Of a DNA stretch of 64,000 nucleotides, positions 8,136 to 15,790 are shown piece by piece. The translations under genes were made by a program, and so were the position numbers. Origin of the DNA: Ralstonia pickettii. Its GTDB lineage: Bacteria > Pseudomonadota > Gammaproteobacteria > Burkholderiales > Burkholderiaceae. How positions within the stretch are numbered: the stretch's first letter is position 1; every line of letters starts with the position of its first letter. The notes beneath the pieces were generated by a model that was given only the letters and a program-made list of their open reading frames with translations, searched no databases and was not told the DNA's origin. The stretch lies in contig NZ_MCGB01000086.1 in NCBI RefSeq assembly GCF_001699815.1, forward strand, positions 1 through 64,000, written 5' to 3'.

Positions 8136-8540
8136 TTACGCGGTGGCGGTGGTATTACTGCCCTGCCGAAAATAAGCGCGGGCTGATGCCCGTTGCAGGA
8201 TGAATGCGAGGGCTGCAAAGACAGCCAGTCGCGCGACCAACACGCCAATCGCTTGGATATAGAAGAACGACACCAGCGATACGAACACACTCAGCAGCAG
8301 AAAACCAAGGCATACCTTGCGACCCCATCCTTGTCCTTTCAGGATGCCGACGCCCGACGCGATTGCGAGCAGATTTGTCAGCACCCCGAGACCGATCAAC
8401 GTCCAGTTCGCTTCTGCATGGACACCCAGCGATTCCAGCATTTGCCAGCTACGCAGTGAATTCACCGTAGAGATTAGGGAGGCCACTGCGCTGAAGAGCA
8501 GAAGCCAGCTAACGACAGTTAGGGAAATAGGTCGCTTCAT
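8136..8540 (-). CDS. Small membrane protein, four predicted segments
   Basis: A 134-aa protein with four hydrophobic segments: LTVVSWLLLFSAVASLI, WTLIGLGVLTNLLAIASGVGI, VCLGFLLLSVFVSLVSFFYI and ARLAVFAALAFILQ. The short tail is polar. No enzymatic or transport motif is visible. Its ATG at 8540 overlaps the stop of the preceding ORF as ATGA, so the two may be translated together. Function unknown. Confidence 0.6.
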   Translation of the reverse strand: MKRPISLTVVSWLLLFSAVASLISTVNSLRSWQMLESLGVHAEANWTLIGLGVLTNLLAIASGVGILKGQGWGRKVCLGFLLLSVFVSLVSFFYIQAIGVLVARLAVFAALAFILQRASARAYFRQGSNTTATA

Positions 8541-8821
8541 GCGTATGCGATCGAGTGGAAGAGGTTTGAACGGTTGAAATGCTGGCGAAAACCGCACACA
8601 TTCTCCGAGGCTGGGTTTGCAAAATCAATCGCCCTCAGTGGGGCTTCATAGTCCAGCGGCGACGAATCATCCGGTTTGTAAATTGGCTGCTGTACGGGCA
8701 CGACACACAGCTCGTGGTATTCACGCAGGGTTTTTGTATTGATGAGACCGGCGCGATGCAAATCGGATGCTGTGCTGTAAATAGCCTCAGATGCGTCGCT
8801 CTTGAATCGCGTTTTAGTCAT
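8537..8821 (-). CDS. Truncated HigA-type antitoxin-like protein
   Basis: A 94-aa ORF. Its first ~45 residues (MTKTRFKSDASEAIYSTASD, then LHRAGLINTKTLREYHELCV) closely follow the N-terminal arm of HigA/XRE antitoxins, which normally continues into a helix-turn-helix beginning after PVQ. Here the sequence diverges at that point and the helix-turn-helix is absent, so it should not bind DNA as usual. No HigB toxin gene is adjacent. The start at 8821 is supported by GGAG seven bases upstream and by the family's usual MTKTRF start. It looks like a decayed toxin-antitoxin part with a replaced 3' end. Confidence 0.55.
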   Translation of the reverse strand: MTKTRFKSDASEAIYSTASDLHRAGLINTKTLREYHELCVVPVQQPIYKPDDSSPLDYEAPLRAIDFANPASENVCGFRQHFNRSNLFHSIAYA

Positions 8822-8959
8822 TCCAATCTCCATAGGCCAGCCGAGCAGAAATCGGACATGAACTTAGCCGCCGCTGTAGACGGTCACTATAGGAATCGGC
8901 CTCAACTGGACGCTTTGGGGCGCCACAGTTGGACTTCGGCACCTATAATCCCCACCGTC

Positions 8960-9204
8960 ACCGCACCAACGGTGACTGGGTTTAGCAGCCCATCCCTTTT
9001 TCCCAGACGGACAGCCGCCTTTCGCGCGGCATTTTTGTGTCCGGTGCTTGTGCACGCCTATGTGTTTCATGGCGGGCCGGGCGGTGAGACCTTCGGGTCT
9101 GCCGGTAGCTGGGATAGGGCCGGTCTGCTAACGCCGTCGTCAGGCCCGCCACCCTCGTTTAGCAGCGAGCGGCGAGCCTCCCTCAACCTATCCCCGGAGG
9201 CCAC
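8960..9204 (+). ncRNA. c4-type antisense RNA locus (phage/plasmid regulator), candidate
   Basis: The stretch has the logic of P1/P7 c4 and P4 CI regulation. A short central element, GGGATAGG (9111-9118) plus CTGCTAA (9125-9131), is complementary to two flanking copies. The upstream copy is TTTAGCAG plus CCATCCC (8981-8996). The downstream copy is TTTAGCAG (9158-9165) plus CCTATCCC (9187-9194), which ends against the CGGAGG ribosome site of the leader ORF. A UUCG hairpin AGACC/GGTCT (9087-9100) precedes the central element. The same DNA also encodes the peptide pattern usually annotated as Icd/Ash-like in prophages (frame from 8972). TATAAT at 8944-8949 lacks a convincing -35. Confidence 0.6.
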
Positions 9205-9306
9205 ATGGCTACCGCACTCAGCGGGTATCGCCCCGCGTCTTATCCTTCCCCTCCACCTTGGCGCTGCAGGCTTCCCACGCAACCGGGAGGTGCCGCATGT
9301 CGCTGA
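9205..9306 (+). CDS. Leader peptide, 33 aa, overlapping the next gene
   Basis: ATG 9205 follows CGGAGG (9195-9200) at ideal distance and begins MATALSGYRPASY. The frame ends at TGA 9304-9306, ten bases inside the next gene, so translation of the two is probably coupled. Its ribosome site abuts the downstream half of the c4-like complementary element, so pairing there could block it. Short coupled leader ORFs in this position are typical of c4/Icd loci in prophages. Confidence 0.5.
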   Translation: MATALSGYRPASYPSPPPWRCRLPTQPGGAACR

Positions 9307-9581
9307 CCAAAAACCGCCTCTACCTTGACGGTGCCGTCTCGGCGCGCGCGTTTCTGTGCCGCACGCACAGCGTCATGCGTGACCCTGGGCATTGCCGGCC
9401 CGGCAGGCTGCGGGAGCAGCTCACGTACTTTTCGGAACACGCGTATCCGCCGGCATTTGTGAAAGGCTTTATCGATGCCATCGACGCGTATCTGTCGATG
9501 TCGCTCGGGGGGAGCGACGTGGATCCGCACACGTGGGAGGTGTTGGCCGCCATCGAGCGACGGCAGATCACCGCCGCATAA
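9297..9581 (+). CDS. Hypothetical protein downstream of c4-like RNA
   Basis: A 94-aa protein with start ATG 9297 preceded by GGGAGG. Sequence runs LTKNRLYLDGAVSARAFLCR, then LREQLTYFSEHAYPPAFVKG and a C-terminal WEVLAAIERRQI. No domain is recognised. Its position behind a c4-type antisense control element and a coupled leader peptide suggests a phage- or satellite-derived gene, in the place where antirepressors or phage early genes normally sit. No integrase, att site or other phage gene is visible nearby, so it is probably a relic. Confidence 0.6.
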   Translation: MSLTKNRLYLDGAVSARAFLCRTHSVMRDPGHCRPGRLREQLTYFSEHAYPPAFVKGFIDAIDAYLSMSLGGSDVDPHTWEVLAAIERRQITAA

Positions 9582-9641
9582 CAACAGATGGACGTATCCC
9601 CGGGGCGGGCCGGGGATGCCAGATAGGCAGCCGATCGCAGA

Positions 9642-10529
9642 TCAAGCCGCGCGCTTGCGCTCCAGCGCCCTCTGCCGCGTAGAAAATCCGTCTCGAATAG
9701 ATTGCGCCAGCGCTTGTGTTGCCTGGCTCGCGCCTTGTGCCGGCAACAGTAGGCTGATCGCAAACATCGGCAGTTCCGGCAGGCCGGCTTCGGGCCCGAG
9801 AATGTCCAGGTCCGCCGGCACCGTCGGCGTCAGCCATGCCGTGACGGCCAGCCCGGTGCGCACCGTGGCGGTGGTCGCTTCGATGTTGCCGCTCTCGAAC
9901 ACCGTGCGCCATTCAATGCCCTGCTCGCCGAGCGCCTTGAGCACACGGGCGCGGAAGGCGCAGCTCTCGTCCACCATCGATAGCGGTAGCGGGCGCTTCG
10001 CATGCACGTTGCCGCCGCGCGGGCCGACCCACACCAGACGCTCCACGCACAGGCAGTCGCCCGTGGCTTCGTCCACCGGCGCTTCGACCACGGCGACGTC
10101 CAGCTCGCCGCGCGCAATGCGCTCCGTCAACTCGGGCGAGGTGCCGCAGACGATGGTCAACTCCACCGACGGCCACGCTTCGGTAAAGGCCTTGAAGATC
10201 GGCGGGAAAACGGTGCCGACCAGGTCGTAAGGCACGCCCAGGCGCACCGGCCCCTGCAGCGGGCGCGCCGCCATATCGGTCCAGATTTCGTCGTTGAGGG
10301 CGAGCAGGCGTTTGGCGCGGCCGAGGAAGCGTTCACCTGCGTGGGTGAGTTCGAGCCGCCGGCCGTCGCGCTCGAACAGGCGGCACTCGAAGGCATCTTC
10401 GAGCCGCTTGATCTGCTGGCTGATGGCGCCCTGCGTGAGGTGCAGTGCGTTGGCCGCCACCGTCATGCTGGCGTTTTCGGCCACGGCAATGAAGGTACGG
10501 ACGAGGGTGATGTCGAGGTTCTTGGCCAT
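9642..10529 (-). CDS. LysR-type transcriptional regulator
   Basis: A 295-aa protein of normal LysR length. The winged helix-turn-helix is at residues 5-64 (TFIAVAENASMTVAANALHL, TQGAISQQIKRLEDAFECRL), followed by the effector-binding domain (PVRLGVPYDLVGTVFPPIFK, RIARGELDVAVVEAP). The effector is unknown. It is divergent from the GMC oxidoreductase gene, with 353 bp between, so it may control that gene as LysR proteins often do. Confidence 0.9.
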   Translation of the reverse strand: MAKNLDITLVRTFIAVAENASMTVAANALHLTQGAISQQIKRLEDAFECRLFERDGRRLELTHAGERFLGRAKRLLALNDEIWTDMAARPLQGPVRLGVPYDLVGTVFPPIFKAFTEAWPSVELTIVCGTSPELTERIARGELDVAVVEAPVDEATGDCLCVERLVWVGPRGGNVHAKRPLPLSMVDESCAFRARVLKALGEQGIEWRTVFESGNIEATTATVRTGLAVTAWLTPTVPADLDILGPEAGLPELPMFAISLLLPAQGASQATQALAQSIRDGFSTRQRALERKRAA

Positions 10530-10882
10530 GGCGGCATTCTAGAAGCTAATGCATTGCCGCAAAAACCGCATCGTTGCTAATGGCTTGTCAGCGCACGGGG
10601 CGGGCGGATCGGTGGCCCGCTGTGTGCGGCCTGCCCCGCTGCCAGGGTCGCGCGCAACCGTGTGCCAGTGCGGAATTGCTGCATTGCAGCATGTCGCAAT
10701 CGCCACCAAGGCAACGGTCTGCCAACTGCAGCGTGCGGGTTTGCTGCATGCCGTCGAGCGATGCCTCTAATGCGGGTAAGCCCGGTCGTTTGAAACAACC
10801 CGGCGCGCCTACGATGTGAAGTCGTGACCGGCAACAAGCCGGCGGCGTCGCTCGCCCATTAGAAAACCATCCGGAGACATCC
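10530..10882. promoter_or_regulatory. Divergent intergenic region with a 15-bp palindrome
   Basis: No gene is seen here. At 10677-10691 lies TGCTGCA-T-TGCAGCA, a perfect inverted repeat between the divergent LysR and GMC oxidoreductase genes and a reasonable operator candidate. CCGGAG just before 10883 is the ribosome site of the oxidoreductase gene. No consensus promoter pair is convincing. Confidence 0.4.
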
Positions 10883-12613
10883 ATGGCCAACGATTTGCCC
10901 ACCTCGGCCCTCACCTTCGATTACGTCATCGTCGGCGCCGGTTCGGCCGGTTGCGCGCTCGCCAGCCGGTTGACCGAAGACCCGGACGTGACGGTCGCGC
11001 TGCTCGAAGCCGGCCCGCACGATCATCACCTGTCGGTCTGGGTGCCGGCCGGTTGTGCGGCATCGCTGCCGTTCAAGAACAAGCGCAACTATGGATTCCA
11101 GACCGTGCCGCAAGCGGGGCTGGGCGGCCGCCAGGGCTATCAGCCGCGCGGGCGGGGGCTGGGCGGCAGCTCGTCGCTCAACGCCATGATCTACATCCGC
11201 GGCACGCCCAGCGACTACAACCACTGGGCGGCGCTCGGCTGCACCGGCTGGGGTTGGAGCGATGTGCTGCCCTACTTCAAGCGCTCCGAAGGCAACGAGC
11301 GTTTTGCCGGCCGTGATGACGACGCGCTGCACGGCGGCACCGGCCCGCTGCACGTGAGCGACCTGCGCACCGGCAACCCCATCGCACAGCGCTTTGTCGA
11401 GGCCGGCGTGGCGGCAGGCTATCGCCGCAACAACGATTTCAACGGCCCCGACCAGGAAGGCGTCGGCCCGTACCAGGTCACGCAATACAACGGCGAGCGC
11501 TGGAATGCCGCGCGCGCCTACCTGCATGGCGGGGACAAGGCCGACGCCACCTTCAGCCGCAATCGCCGCCAGTTGACGGTGTTGCCCGACACGCAGGCCC
11601 TGCGGATCGTGTTCGACGGCAAGCGCGCGGCAGGCGTGGTGGTCGAGCGGGCGGGCCGCACAGAAACGCTGCGCGCGCGCCGCGAGGTGATCGTCTCATC
11701 GGGCGCGTTTGGGTCGCCGCAGTTGCTGATGGCCTCGGGCGTGGGCCCGGCGGAGCATCTGCGCTCGCTGGGCATTCCGGTCGTACACGACCTGCCCGGC
11801 GTCGGCCAGAACCTGCAGGACCACCTCGACATCATCCTGCACAAGAAGGTCTTCAACCTGGACCTGATCGGCTATTCCGCGCGCGGCAGCGCCCGCATGC
11901 TGAGCGAGATCCTGCGCTACCGGCGCGAGCGTCGCGGCATGCTGGCAACCAACTTTGCTGAAGCCGGCGGCTTCATCAAGAGCCGGCCCGATCTGGCCGA
12001 TCCCGATCTGCAATTGCACTTCGTGGTGGCCATGGCCGACAACCACAACCGCACGTTCAACTACGGCCACGGCTATTCATGCCACGTGTGCGTGCTGCGC
12101 CCGAAGAGCCGCGGCGAAGTGCGCCTGGCCTCCGCCGACACGCGCGACGCACCGCTGATCGACCCGCGTTTCCTGTCCGACCCCGATGACATGACCGGCA
12201 TGCTCGCCGGCTTCCGCGCCGTGAAGAGCATCTTCGCGCAGCGCCCGCTGGCCGACCTGGGCGGGCGCGAGTTGTATTCCGGAAACATCCGCGGCGACGG
12301 CTCCGACGACGAAGCCGTGCGCGCCCTGATCCGCCAGCATGCCGACACCATCTATCACCCCGTCGGCACCTGCAAGATGGGCAGCGCCGACGACGCAATG
12401 GCCGTCGTGGACCCGGAACTGCGCGTGCGTGGCCTGACAGGCCTGCGCGTGATCGACGGCTCCGTCATGCCGACGCTGATCGGCGGCAACACCAACGCCC
12501 CGATCATCATGATTGCCGAGCGCGCTGCCGACCTGATGCGCCAGGGCGGACGCCTGACGTTGAATGTGGTGAGCGGCATCCCCGCGCAAGCAGTACCGGC
12601 CGAGGTGCATTGA
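10883..12613 (+). CDS. GMC-family FAD-dependent alcohol/choline dehydrogenase
   Basis: A 576-aa flavoprotein of the glucose-methanol-choline family, related to choline dehydrogenase BetA and alcohol dehydrogenase AlkJ. The N-terminal Rossmann motif is DYVIVGAGSAGCALASRL. The GMC signature region includes GRGLGGSSSLNAMIYIRG. The C-terminal active-site region has YHPVGTCKMG and VMPTLIGGNTNAPIIMIAER, with the His and Asn expected for alcohol oxidation. It should oxidise an alcohol to an aldehyde with FAD and pass electrons to the respiratory chain. No betaine aldehyde dehydrogenase lies beside it, so choline is not favoured. It is probably regulated by the divergent LysR gene. Confidence 0.88.
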   Translation: MANDLPTSALTFDYVIVGAGSAGCALASRLTEDPDVTVALLEAGPHDHHLSVWVPAGCAASLPFKNKRNYGFQTVPQAGLGGRQGYQPRGRGLGGSSSLNAMIYIRGTPSDYNHWAALGCTGWGWSDVLPYFKRSEGNERFAGRDDDALHGGTGPLHVSDLRTGNPIAQRFVEAGVAAGYRRNNDFNGPDQEGVGPYQVTQYNGERWNAARAYLHGGDKADATFSRNRRQLTVLPDTQALRIVFDGKRAAGVVVERAGRTETLRARREVIVSSGAFGSPQLLMASGVGPAEHLRSLGIPVVHDLPGVGQNLQDHLDIILHKKVFNLDLIGYSARGSARMLSEILRYRRERRGMLATNFAEAGGFIKSRPDLADPDLQLHFVVAMADNHNRTFNYGHGYSCHVCVLRPKSRGEVRLASADTRDAPLIDPRFLSDPDDMTGMLAGFRAVKSIFAQRPLADLGGRELYSGNIRGDGSDDEAVRALIRQHADTIYHPVGTCKMGSADDAMAVVDPELRVRGLTGLRVIDGSVMPTLIGGNTNAPIIMIAERAADLMRQGGRLTLNVVSGIPAQAVPAEVH

Positions 12614-12674
12614 GCAACAAGCCACATCCTGGCGCAAACGCACGCACACCGGTGGTTTGGCCGTTGGAGCCCTA

Positions 12675-12822
12675 GATGGCGCCTTGAATTTCTGTTGCAG
12701 AGAGGAAAAAGGAAGGGAAACTGTCTGAGCGAAACGAGTTTTTCCCTTCCCCTCTCTGCGACATAAATTCAACGAGTCTTTCGCCATCTCGGGCGCGCCT
12801 TTCTTTGGCAAGACAAAGAAAG
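12675..12822. repeat. 114-bp imperfect inverted repeat plus adjoining hairpin
   Basis: 12675-12788 folds back on itself in nested blocks: GATGGCG/CGCCATC, TTGAATTT/AAATTCAA, GCAGAGAGG/CCTCTCTGC and GGAAGGGAAA/TTTCCCTTCC, around a 20-nt loop (12721-12740). Immediately after it comes CTTTCTTTG/CAAAGAAAG (12799-12822). The block fills the gap between two convergent genes. I recall similar intergenic palindromes in Ralstonia and Cupriavidus. It may be a REP/BIME- or MITE-like repeat that also acts as a bidirectional terminator. Confidence 0.7.
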
Positions 12823-12896
12823 CGAGTCAGCCCCGGCAGGGGATGAAACAAGGGATGGACCAACAACACCCATAGCCACCCCGCGTAAGCAAGACA

Positions 12897-13805
12897 TTAG
12901 TTGCCAGCACTATCCGTAGGCGTATTAAACGAATCCCGCAGCAAATAACTCATCGGCACCTCCAGATTCACCCCGTTGGGCGGAATCGGCTGCTGGAACC
13001 ACTTCTTGTAGAGCTTCGGCACCTCGCCATCGACAATCAGCCGCGTCATCGACTGGTCGATCAGCTTCTTGAACTCCGGGTCCTGCTTGCTCAGCATGAT
13101 CGCGTACGACGACACGAGCTGCGTCTTGCCCGCCAGGCGGTAGTCGGCCGGGTTCTTGGCCGTGGCGCGCATGCCCGAGAGCAGGATGTCGTCACCGGCA
13201 AACGCGTTGGCGCGGCCATCGGCCAGCATCGCAAACGCGCTGCGCAGATCGTTGGCATCGACCACCTGCATCGTCATGCCCGTCTCGTTGAGCTTGCGTG
13301 CGAGGTCGGCATTGGTCGAGCCGCGCGCGGCCACTACCGTCTTGCCGTTGAGGTCTTCCCATTGCTGGATCGGCGAGCCGGTCCTTACCAGCATGCGGCC
13401 CTTGGTGATGTAATGCGGAATCGTGAAGGCGACCTTCTCACGGCGCTCGCGTGAGTTGTTGGTCGAGCCGCATTCCAGGTCGGCCTTGCCCGAAGCGACC
13501 ACGTCCATGCGCGTGGCGGCTGTCACCGGCACGTACTGCACCTTCAGGTCAGGGCGCTTGAGCGAGGTCTTGATCGAATCGATCAGCCGCGAGCAGATGT
13601 CGATGGCGTAGCCGACCGGCTTGCTGCCATCGAGGTACGAAAAAGGAATGGAGTCTTCCCGATACGCCACATGCACCGTGCCCGAGTCGCGGATGCGATC
13701 GAGCGCCGGGGTAGCGGCAACGGCGTTGGACGGGAAGAAGGCGGTGGAAACAGCAGCGGGAACGGCAAGCGCGGCCAGCAGCCACGTGCGCGCAGCGAAC
13801 GGCAT
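12897..13805 (-). CDS. Periplasmic amino-acid-type solute-binding protein
   Basis: A 302-aa exported protein of the bacterial extracellular solute-binding family 3. A signal peptide covers about residues 1-30 (WLLAALAVPAAVSTAFF). The mature protein starts IRDSGTVHVAYREDSIPFSY and contains GYAIDICSRL, ADLECGSTNNSRERREKVAF and the C-terminal KLYKKWFQQPIPP. These proteins hand polar amino acids to an ABC permease, but no permease or ATPase gene adjoins. ATG 13805 is preferred over TTG 13811. It is similar in design to the protein encoded at 49436-50341. Confidence 0.87.
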   Translation of the reverse strand: MPFAARTWLLAALAVPAAVSTAFFPSNAVAATPALDRIRDSGTVHVAYREDSIPFSYLDGSKPVGYAIDICSRLIDSIKTSLKRPDLKVQYVPVTAATRMDVVASGKADLECGSTNNSRERREKVAFTIPHYITKGRMLVRTGSPIQQWEDLNGKTVVAARGSTNADLARKLNETGMTMQVVDANDLRSAFAMLADGRANAFAGDDILLSGMRATAKNPADYRLAGKTQLVSSYAIMLSKQDPEFKKLIDQSMTRLIVDGEVPKLYKKWFQQPIPPNGVNLEVPMSYLLRDSFNTPTDSAGN

Positions 13806-14128
13806 CGTCAAAGGTCCTAGGAGAGGTTCGGGCTTCTAATGGCCAGCCGACCGCATCGGGGCCCTATCGACGCGGCGGTGCGCGCAATCGATTGCCAGGC
13901 GACGTCCGCCCGGCTGCGCAGCATTGGCTGGGGCGCGCCGTCACTCCCCCGGGGAATGCCAAAGCGTGAAGCAATGTCACGCGCCGCCATGGGCGCGCAT
14001 TATGCGCTGAATGCGGGTATACCCTCAAGCACCTGTTCGGTGCGTGGATAAGCGGCCGGAGGTCGCGATGTGGTTTTCAGCGTTACACGAAAGCGTGCGC
14101 TCACATTTGACTGCATCCCCAGGGTGTG
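13806..14128. other. Intergenic region, no gene seen
   Basis: This stretch lies upstream of the solute-binding protein gene (minus strand) and downstream of the acyl-CoA dehydrogenase gene. It is GC-rich, with short inverted repeats such as GCGCGCC around 13980-14000, but I see no convincing ORF, promoter pair or terminator with a T run. Confidence 0.4.
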
Positions 14129-15790
14129 CTACACGGGCCACGCGCGTTGCAGCACTGCGCCCAGTTCCTGCGCGTGTCCGTCGAGCGTGCCAAACACGCG
14201 GCCATGTTGATGATGGAAGCGGCTGGCGATAAAGCGCTCGGCGTCGTCCGGGTGGGCGTACGCCAGCATCAGCGCAGCCTGTGCCGTAAGTGCCAGCCCC
14301 TGCGCGATGCGGCGTGCGGAGGTTTCCTGGATGTCGCCCGGCTGATGCAGCATCGCCTGCAGCGCGGCCAGCTCCGCACGCACGGCACGGTGGCCGTGCG
14401 CGCGCTCGCCAATGTCGTGCACCAGGCGCAACGCATCGTCCGGCGTGCGGGCGATGGCGCGCAGCACGTCCAGGCACATCACGTTGCCCGAGCCTTCCCA
14501 GATGGAATTGACCGGCGCCTCGCGGTACAGGCGTGCCATCGGGCCTTCTTCGACATAGCCGTTGCCGCCCCAGACTTCCATTGCCTCGCCGGTTGCTTCG
14601 ACGGTGCGCTTGCAGACCCAGAACTTAGCCGCGGGCGTGACGATGCGCTTCCACGCTGCGGCCAGCGGATCGACATCGGCACGCTCGAACGCGTTGCCCA
14701 GTTCCATCATCAGCAACGTCGCCGCTTGCGATTCGAGCGCGAGATCGGCCAGTACGTTGCGCATCAGCGGTTGGTCGGCCAGCAGGCGGCCGAACGCCAT
14801 GCGGTGGCGTGCGTGGTGCAGCGCCTGCATCAGAGCGTGGCGCAGGATGGCCGCGCTGCCGATCACGCAATCCAGCCGCGTGTGTGTCGCCATCTCGATG
14901 ATGGTCGGAATGCCGCGTCCTTCCTCGCCGATGAGGATGCCTTCTGCGCCGCGGAATTCCACTTCGCTGCTCGCGTTCGAGCGGTTGCCGAGCTTGTCTT
15001 TCAGACGCTGGATCTGGATCGGGTTCTTGCTGCCGTCATCGCGAAAGCGCGGGACAAAGAAGCACGACAGCGGCCCGTCTTCCGCGCCCATGCGCGCGAC
15101 TACCAGGTGCGCATCGCACATCGGTGCAGAGAAGAACCACTTGTGCCCGGTGATGGCGTACGTCGCGCCACGGCCCTCGCCACGCAAGGGCGTTGCCACC
15201 GTGGTGTTGCTGCGCACATCGGAGCCGCCCTGCTTTTCGGTCATGCCCATGCCGACGAGGATGGCGGTCTTCTGGCGCCACGGCAGGTCACGTGCGTCAT
15301 GTTCGCGGGCGTAGAGACGCGGCCCCAGATCGGCAAACAGCGCGGTCTCGTTCTGCAGCACGGGGATGCTGGCGAATGTCATTGTCGCCGGGCACAGCGT
15401 GCCGGATTCGATCTGCGCCTGCATGAAATAGCCCGCGGTGCGGGCGGCCCATGCGCCGGGGCGCGGGTCGGCAAACGGCAGGGCCTGCAGCCCCTGGCTG
15501 CGCATCAGGCCGAGCAGCGCATGCCACGCGGGGTCGAAGCGGATGGCGTCGATGCGCTCGCCAGTGCGGCTGTGGGTGTGGAGTTCCGGGTGGTAGGAGT
15601 TGGCCTCGGCGGCCCACTGCAGCGTCTCGGGCGCGCCGAGTTGGTCGCCGAAGGCTTGCAGCGCGCTGGCGTTCCAGCCGCCGCCCAGACGTTCGAGCGC
15701 GCCTTGCAGCGTGGCGTCGGACGTAAACGGGTTGAAGCCGGTCAGGTCCGGGACTTGGTTGAAGACGCGGTGCGTGGCCTCGGTGGGCAT
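14129..15790 (-). CDS. AidB-like acyl-CoA dehydrogenase family flavoprotein
   Basis: A 553-aa protein of the acyl-CoA dehydrogenase superfamily whose length and order match AidB. Blocks seen are FNQVPDLTGFNPFTSDA at the N-terminus, ILVGMGMTEKQGGSDVRSNT, the substrate/FAD region YAITGHKWFFSAPMCDAHLV, RLDCVIGSAAILRHALMQAL and GGNGYVEEGPMARLYREAPV followed by SIWEGSGN. E. coli AidB is induced by alkylating agents and binds DNA; whether this one does is inferred only from similarity. It is monocistronic with its own upstream gap. Confidence 0.85.
   Translation of the reverse strand: MPTEATHRVFNQVPDLTGFNPFTSDATLQGALERLGGGWNASALQAFGDQLGAPETLQWAAEANSYHPELHTHSRTGERIDAIRFDPAWHALLGLMRSQGLQALPFADPRPGAWAARTAGYFMQAQIESGTLCPATMTFASIPVLQNETALFADLGPRLYAREHDARDLPWRQKTAILVGMGMTEKQGGSDVRSNTTVATPLRGEGRGATYAITGHKWFFSAPMCDAHLVVARMGAEDGPLSCFFVPRFRDDGSKNPIQIQRLKDKLGNRSNASSEVEFRGAEGILIGEEGRGIPTIIEMATHTRLDCVIGSAAILRHALMQALHHARHRMAFGRLLADQPLMRNVLADLALESQAATLLMMELGNAFERADVDPLAAAWKRIVTPAAKFWVCKRTVEATGEAMEVWGGNGYVEEGPMARLYREAPVNSIWEGSGNVMCLDVLRAIARTPDDALRLVHDIGERAHGHRAVRAELAALQAMLHQPGDIQETSARRIAQGLALTAQAALMLAYAHPDDAERFIASRFHHQHGRVFGTLDGHAQELGAVLQRAWPV

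Noticed and set aside
8929..8949. Promoter TTGGAC ... TATAAT before the c4-like locus
   Set aside because: The spacing is only 9 bp, too short for a sigma-70 promoter; only the -10-like TATAAT is noted.
8579..9328. Long plus-strand ORF (249 aa) across the c4-like locus
   Set aside because: It has no ribosome site and runs through the complementary RNA elements; its end only mimics the Icd/Ash-like peptide pattern commonly annotated over such RNA loci.
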